A stretch of DNA of 36,117 nucleotides from Trueperaceae bacterium (GTDB lineage Bacteria > Deinococcota > Deinococci > Deinococcales > Trueperaceae): the NCBI GenBank assembly GCA_007695125.1, contig REEJ01000207.1:1-36117 (forward strand), in the 5' to 3' direction. This document shows positions 35,611-36,117 of the stretch, piece after piece. Both the position numbers and the translations under genes were made by a program. Positions within the stretch are counted from its first letter, which is position 1. Each line of letters begins with the position of its first letter. Under the pieces are notes generated by a model that ran no database searches, had not been told where the DNA came from, and saw only the letters and a program-made list of their open reading frames with translations.

Positions 35611-35767
35611 GGATCTCCTGTGCGAGCGGATCTTGACGATCGCGCCGACGGCTGCAGCGCCGTCGTGCGTCGCGATCCGTCAGGATAGCCGGGATCGGCC
35701 CGTGCGGGCGTCGGCTCGGACCGCATGACCCTACCGTGACGGCTGCTGGTCATGGCGCACATGGCGA

Positions 35768-35815
35768 GGTGCTGGTCTCCGGAGCGCCGTTCGGCACGTG
35801 ACACCGACCAGCACC
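35768..35815. promoter_or_regulatory. Inverted repeat between divergent genes
   Basis: GGTGCTGGTC (35768-35777) and GACCAGCACC (35806-35815) are perfect 10-bp inverted arms with a 28-bp spacer, just upstream of the promoter at 35825-35853. The placement suits a regulator binding two helical turns or more apart. The rest of 35611-35860 holds only that promoter and the pcs ribosome-binding site. Confidence 0.35.
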
Positions 35816-35824
35816 CGCCGTGGA

Positions 35825-35853
35825 TTAGAAGCGCTGGGCGACGGTGGTAAACT
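35825..35853 (+). promoter_or_regulatory. Extended -10 promoter before the short ORF and GNAT gene
   Basis: TGG-TAAACT (35845-35853) is an extended -10, with TTAGAA 17 bp upstream as a poor -35. The -10 ends seven bases before ATG 35861, predicting a leaderless transcript. Confidence 0.6.
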
Positions 35854-35860
35854 CGCAGCC

Positions 35861-35923
35861 ATGAGCGTCGATGCCGTCGAGCCACGCATCCTCAGCTGTT
35901 TCGCTGCCGTGGTCGCACCGTGA
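35861..35923 (+). CDS. Short leaderless upstream ORF (20 codons)
   Basis: An ATG seven bases after the -10 opens a 20-residue peptide (MSVDAVEPRIL, then SCFAAVVAP). Its TGA overlaps the GTG of the acetyltransferase gene in a GTGA arrangement. Since leaderless mRNAs are read from the 5' ATG, ribosomes would translate this peptide and re-initiate on the main gene. It has no run of one amino acid of the kind seen in attenuation leaders. It may matter only as a way to load ribosomes. Confidence 0.5.
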   Translation: MSVDAVEPRILSCFAAVVAP

Positions 35924-36117
35924 CGACGCCCGAGGCAGTCTCGGCGTCGGCCCGCGCTGCCGCGTACGCCGTGCGCGACCTGACCGCCGACGACGTCGGC
36001 GCGTACCGGGCGCTGCGCGACCACTCCTTCGGCTTCCCCGACAATGCGGAGACCGACGCTGCCTTCCGCGAGCGCATGCCCTCGACGATCGGCGCCTTCG
36101 ACGGCGCCGGGCGGCTG
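35920..36117 (+). CDS. GNAT-family acetyltransferase, 5' end only
   Basis: The first 66 codons of a gene that runs off the window. After a 15-residue Ala-rich start, VRDLTADDVGAYRALRDHSFGFP resembles the first helix of GNAT acetyltransferases, in particular the Eis-like group whose N-terminus reads R-x-L-x-x-D-D ... FGFP, and TIGAFDGAGRL matches the start of the next strand. The acetyl-CoA motif is not yet reached. The GTG overlaps the stop of the short upstream ORF. Substrate unknown. Confidence 0.6.
   Translation, partial: MTTPEAVSASARAAAYAVRDLTADDVGAYRALRDHSFGFPDNAETDAAFRERMPSTIGAFDGAGRL

Noticed and set aside
35731-36077. Two minus-strand frames opposite the GNAT start
   Set aside because: No ribosome-binding site or domain; the plus-strand frame matches GNAT and has a promoter.

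Overview
The window is very GC-rich DNA from a bacterial chromosome. It carries housekeeping biosynthesis and cell-envelope genes and no mobile element, CRISPR array or prophage. The organism is inferred, not shown. The GC-rich codon third positions, leaderless starts placed 6 to 8 nt after a TAnnnT -10 box, a YvcK protein with two N-terminal membrane segments, and the nfeD-floA-phoH-pgpH-ybeY-dgkA-cdd order would suit the Deinococcota, perhaps a Truepera-like lineage. A 16S or marker-gene search is needed to settle this.

Layout. (1) 1-5238, plus: the end of ilvB, then ilvN, ilvC, leuA and cimA form a branched-chain amino acid operon. CimA gives an isoleucine route that starts from pyruvate and does not need threonine. 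(2) 5239-10049, plus: a short leader with a candidate promoter and hairpins, then gltB, the large glutamate synthase subunit, with no gltD beside it. (3) 10053-12126, minus: a soluble Ser/Thr kinase with a PQQ-type beta-propeller, preceded by a small ribbon-helix-helix-like protein. These are divergent from murA (plus, 12273-13676), which has the best sigma-70-like promoter in the window. (4) 13478-28660, minus: fifteen genes in one direction, mostly overlapping or nearly so. In transcription order they are nfeD, floA, a frameshifted small membrane protein gene, phoH, pgpH-like, ybeY, dgkA, cdd, an exported TPR protein, hisC, hisB, hisH, an exported SPOR protein, yvcK and a membrane-anchored DOMON/glucodextranase-C-like protein. 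The upstream half matches a cluster well known from Firmicutes. (5) 28737-29671: tRNA-Trp(CCA) with a strong hairpin behind it, an A-type Fe-S carrier gene, and a 16-bp perfect palindrome between convergent genes. (6) 29692-34018, minus: gcvT-gcvH-gcvPA-gcvPB, the glycine cleavage system with a two-subunit P-protein. (7) 34111-35610, minus: a phosphatidylcholine synthase gene followed by a VTT/TVP38 membrane protein gene. (8) 35825-36117, plus: a leaderless 20-codon ORF overlapping the start of a GNAT acetyltransferase gene that runs off the window.

How it fits together. Regions 1, 2 and 6 and the his genes are amino acid and one-carbon metabolism. The kinase, MurA, YvcK, SPOR protein, DgkA, PgpH, FloA, NfeD, PCS and VTT proteins all concern the envelope or membrane. 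The most suggestive unexplained arrangement is the kinase/RHH pair divergent from murA and close to yvcK. The most concrete oddities are HisC without its conserved PLP-contacting Asn, a MurA tail antisense to another gene's tail, a recurrent GTGA stop/start overlap (seven cases), several leaderless promoters, and a frameshift between floA and phoH.

No stretch longer than 300 bases lacks a gene. The longest gaps are 28859-29128, 35611-35860 and 5239-5459; their contents are listed as features. No definite novel system was found; the best candidates are in the findings.
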